From assembly GCA_003133815.1 (NCBI GenBank), contig PKZR01000461.1:1-6487 (forward strand): 6,487 bases of DNA, read 5' to 3'. The first letter of the stretch is position 1. Each line of letters begins with the position of its first letter. Source of the stretch: Limisphaerales bacterium. GTDB lineage: Bacteria; Verrucomicrobiota; Verrucomicrobiia; Limisphaerales; UBA11358. The position numbers were made by a program, and so were the translations under genes. This document shows, in pieces, positions 5,708 to 6,487 of this stretch. The notes under the pieces were generated by a model that made no database searches, was not told where the DNA came from, and worked only from the letters and a program-made list of their open reading frames with translations.

Positions 5708-5734
5708 GCATAATTACAAAACACCAATAAAATA

Positions 5735-5767
5735 TGGTGGAGGCGGCGGGAATTGAACCCGCGTCCC
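5735..5767 (-). other. Probable attachment site (att) at the tmRNA 3' end
   Basis: The T-arm and acceptor end of ssrA, with encoded CCA, lie next to an outward-reading integrase. This is the classic arrangement for integrases that use the tmRNA 3' end and leave the gene intact. No second copy of this segment is visible in the window, so the other attachment site must be beyond the left edge. The exact crossover point cannot be placed from one end. Confidence 0.55.
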
Positions 5768-6087
5768 AAGTCAACCAACCAGCCGCGACTACATGCTTAT
5801 CCCAGGTAATTTTTTCTGCTATGCGATGGCGCCCGGACTCGAATCGCACTGCCTAGTCCGCATGAAAAGATCTCGGCCAACCACGCGCGGTCCCCGTCAT
5901 TGACCATGCCTGCTGTTGCGTCCGTCCACCGTAGCAGGTGTCCAGTGGCGGACGTCGTGGCACTTAGGCCGCGAGAGCTAGTTCTTGATTAGCTGTTTTG
6001 TTTTGATGCGATTATTTACGAGGCCAACGCATCGTCCTCGGCATGCCGCCTCTGGCGTGTTCACATGGTCGAAACCAGTGCGCCCCC
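5735..6087 (-). ncRNA. ssrA: Transfer-messenger RNA (tmRNA, ssrA)
   Basis: Rescues stalled ribosomes by trans-translation, adding a degradation tag. The 5' end GGGGGCGCACTGGTTTCGAC (from 6087) is the standard tmRNA start. The 3' end has the T-arm GCGGGTTCAATTCCCGC and acceptor CGCCTCC followed by ACCA. The first seven bases pair fully with the acceptor, with the usual third-position G-U pair. The tag frame starts with GCT at 5993-5991 and reads ANQELALAA, followed by TAA at 5966-5964; it is preceded by AAAACA. The 353-base length is normal for the one-piece form, and the gene appears intact despite the adjacent integration. Confidence 0.97.
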
Positions 6088-6108
6088 ATCCAAAATTTCA
6101 GCAATATC

Positions 6109-6137
6109 ATAATCCTCCAATTTGCCGTTCGGGTCAA
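6109..6137 (-). promoter_or_regulatory. Candidate tmRNA promoter
   Basis: TTGACC (6137-6132) and GATTAT (6114-6109) are separated by 17 bases. Transcription would begin about 12 to 15 bases before the mature 5' end at 6087, which suits a short leader removed by RNase P. The -10 match is only 4 of 6. Confidence 0.4.
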
Positions 6138-6329
6138 GTGAATGAAAACCGATCCACAAATGCAGCCTGTAAAAGTGCCGGAATTATCAATGTTTGAAGT
6201 TGAGTTCATTTGCCGACATGATGTAGGCGGAGTTAAATGAAAGCTGGCTCTAATTTTCAGTGTCGCCTTCTCGGCCAAAATTCCCTCTTGTCATCCGGTG
6301 ATTTCCTGCTAGTTTAAATGTCCTTTTTT

Positions 6330-6487
6330 ATGAAACTGGACATTCATCCGAAATATGTGGACGCGGAAATTCGTTGCGCTTGCGGCAACGTGATCAAGAC
6401 GCGCTCCACCAAGCAGACCATCATCGTCGGCATTTGCAACGTGTGCCATCCCTTCTACACCGGCACGCAAAAGTTCGTGGACACCGC
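6330..6487 (+). CDS. rpmE: 50S ribosomal protein L31 (3' end cut by window edge)
   Basis: A component of the large ribosomal subunit. The first 52 residues are visible and begin MKLDIHPKYVDAEIRCACGN, the typical L31 start. The zinc-binding cysteines are present: C16 and C18 (CxC), then C36 and C39 (CxxC), so this is the zinc-containing type. The segment HPFYTGTQKFVDT is also characteristic. I chose the ATG at 6330 because L31 proteins normally begin with MK; an in-frame ATG at 6318 would add MSFF. There is no Shine-Dalgarno motif. TTGTCA (6288-6293) followed after 16 bases by TAGTTT is a weak promoter candidate. It is a host gene on the opposite strand to the element and divergent from ssrA, so it marks chromosomal sequence outside the element. 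The 242 bases between ssrA and this gene hold only promoters. Confidence 0.97.
   Translation, partial: MKLDIHPKYVDAEIRCACGNVIKTRSTKQTIIVGICNVCHPFYTGTQKFVDT

Noticed and set aside
5673..5849. Upstream extension of the integrase frame into the tmRNA gene
   Set aside because: The extra residues before 5711 are the tmRNA acceptor and T-arm region translated by chance; the promoter and the gene layout place the start at 5672.
6012..6278. 88-codon - strand frame over the tmRNA 5' part and its promoter region
   Set aside because: Overlaps the tmRNA gene and its promoter and encodes no recognisable peptide.

Overview
The window looks like the right-hand end of an integrated mobile element in a bacterial chromosome, probably a member of the Verrucomicrobiota. 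That assignment is an inference from the style of the integrase and the tmRNA tag and could not be tested here. Host sequence lies on the right: the 5' part of rpmE (ribosomal protein L31) on the + strand, then a complete tmRNA gene (ssrA) on the - strand at 5735-6087. Its tag reads ANQELALAA.

The element begins immediately downstream of the tmRNA 3' end. All of its recognisable genes are on the - strand, so they read from right to left: a tyrosine integrase (start 5672, stop 4236), about 700 bases of repeat-rich DNA without a convincing gene, a small helix-turn-helix protein (3531-3292), a 291-residue protein of unknown function (3217-2342), a second and paralogous helix-turn-helix protein (2212-1964), a winged-helix replication-initiator-like protein (1959-1111), and a DnaC/DnaI-like AAA+ helicase loader that runs off the left edge (1099-1). 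The last three genes are 4 and 11 bases apart and look like one operon. The layout fits integration at the 3' end of ssrA, small DNA-binding proteins for excision or regulation, and an initiator plus loader that would bring the host replicative helicase to an element origin. The far attachment site and the rest of the element are outside the window.

Three structures are not explained by ordinary gene annotation. First, the initiator gene carries direct repeats with internal dyads, a perfect palindrome and an AT-richer stretch in its linker-coding part, laid out like the lambda O-gene origin. Second, a 373-base block at 3665-4037, bounded by inverted repeats, is filled with a GTCCRYG heptamer. 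Third, the 3' end of the integrase gene is partly duplicated as the start of the 291-residue gene; together with the paired helix-turn-helix paralogues this suggests an old duplication or a composite of two elements. A strong promoter in front of the integrase places the transcription start on its ATG, which suggests a leaderless message.
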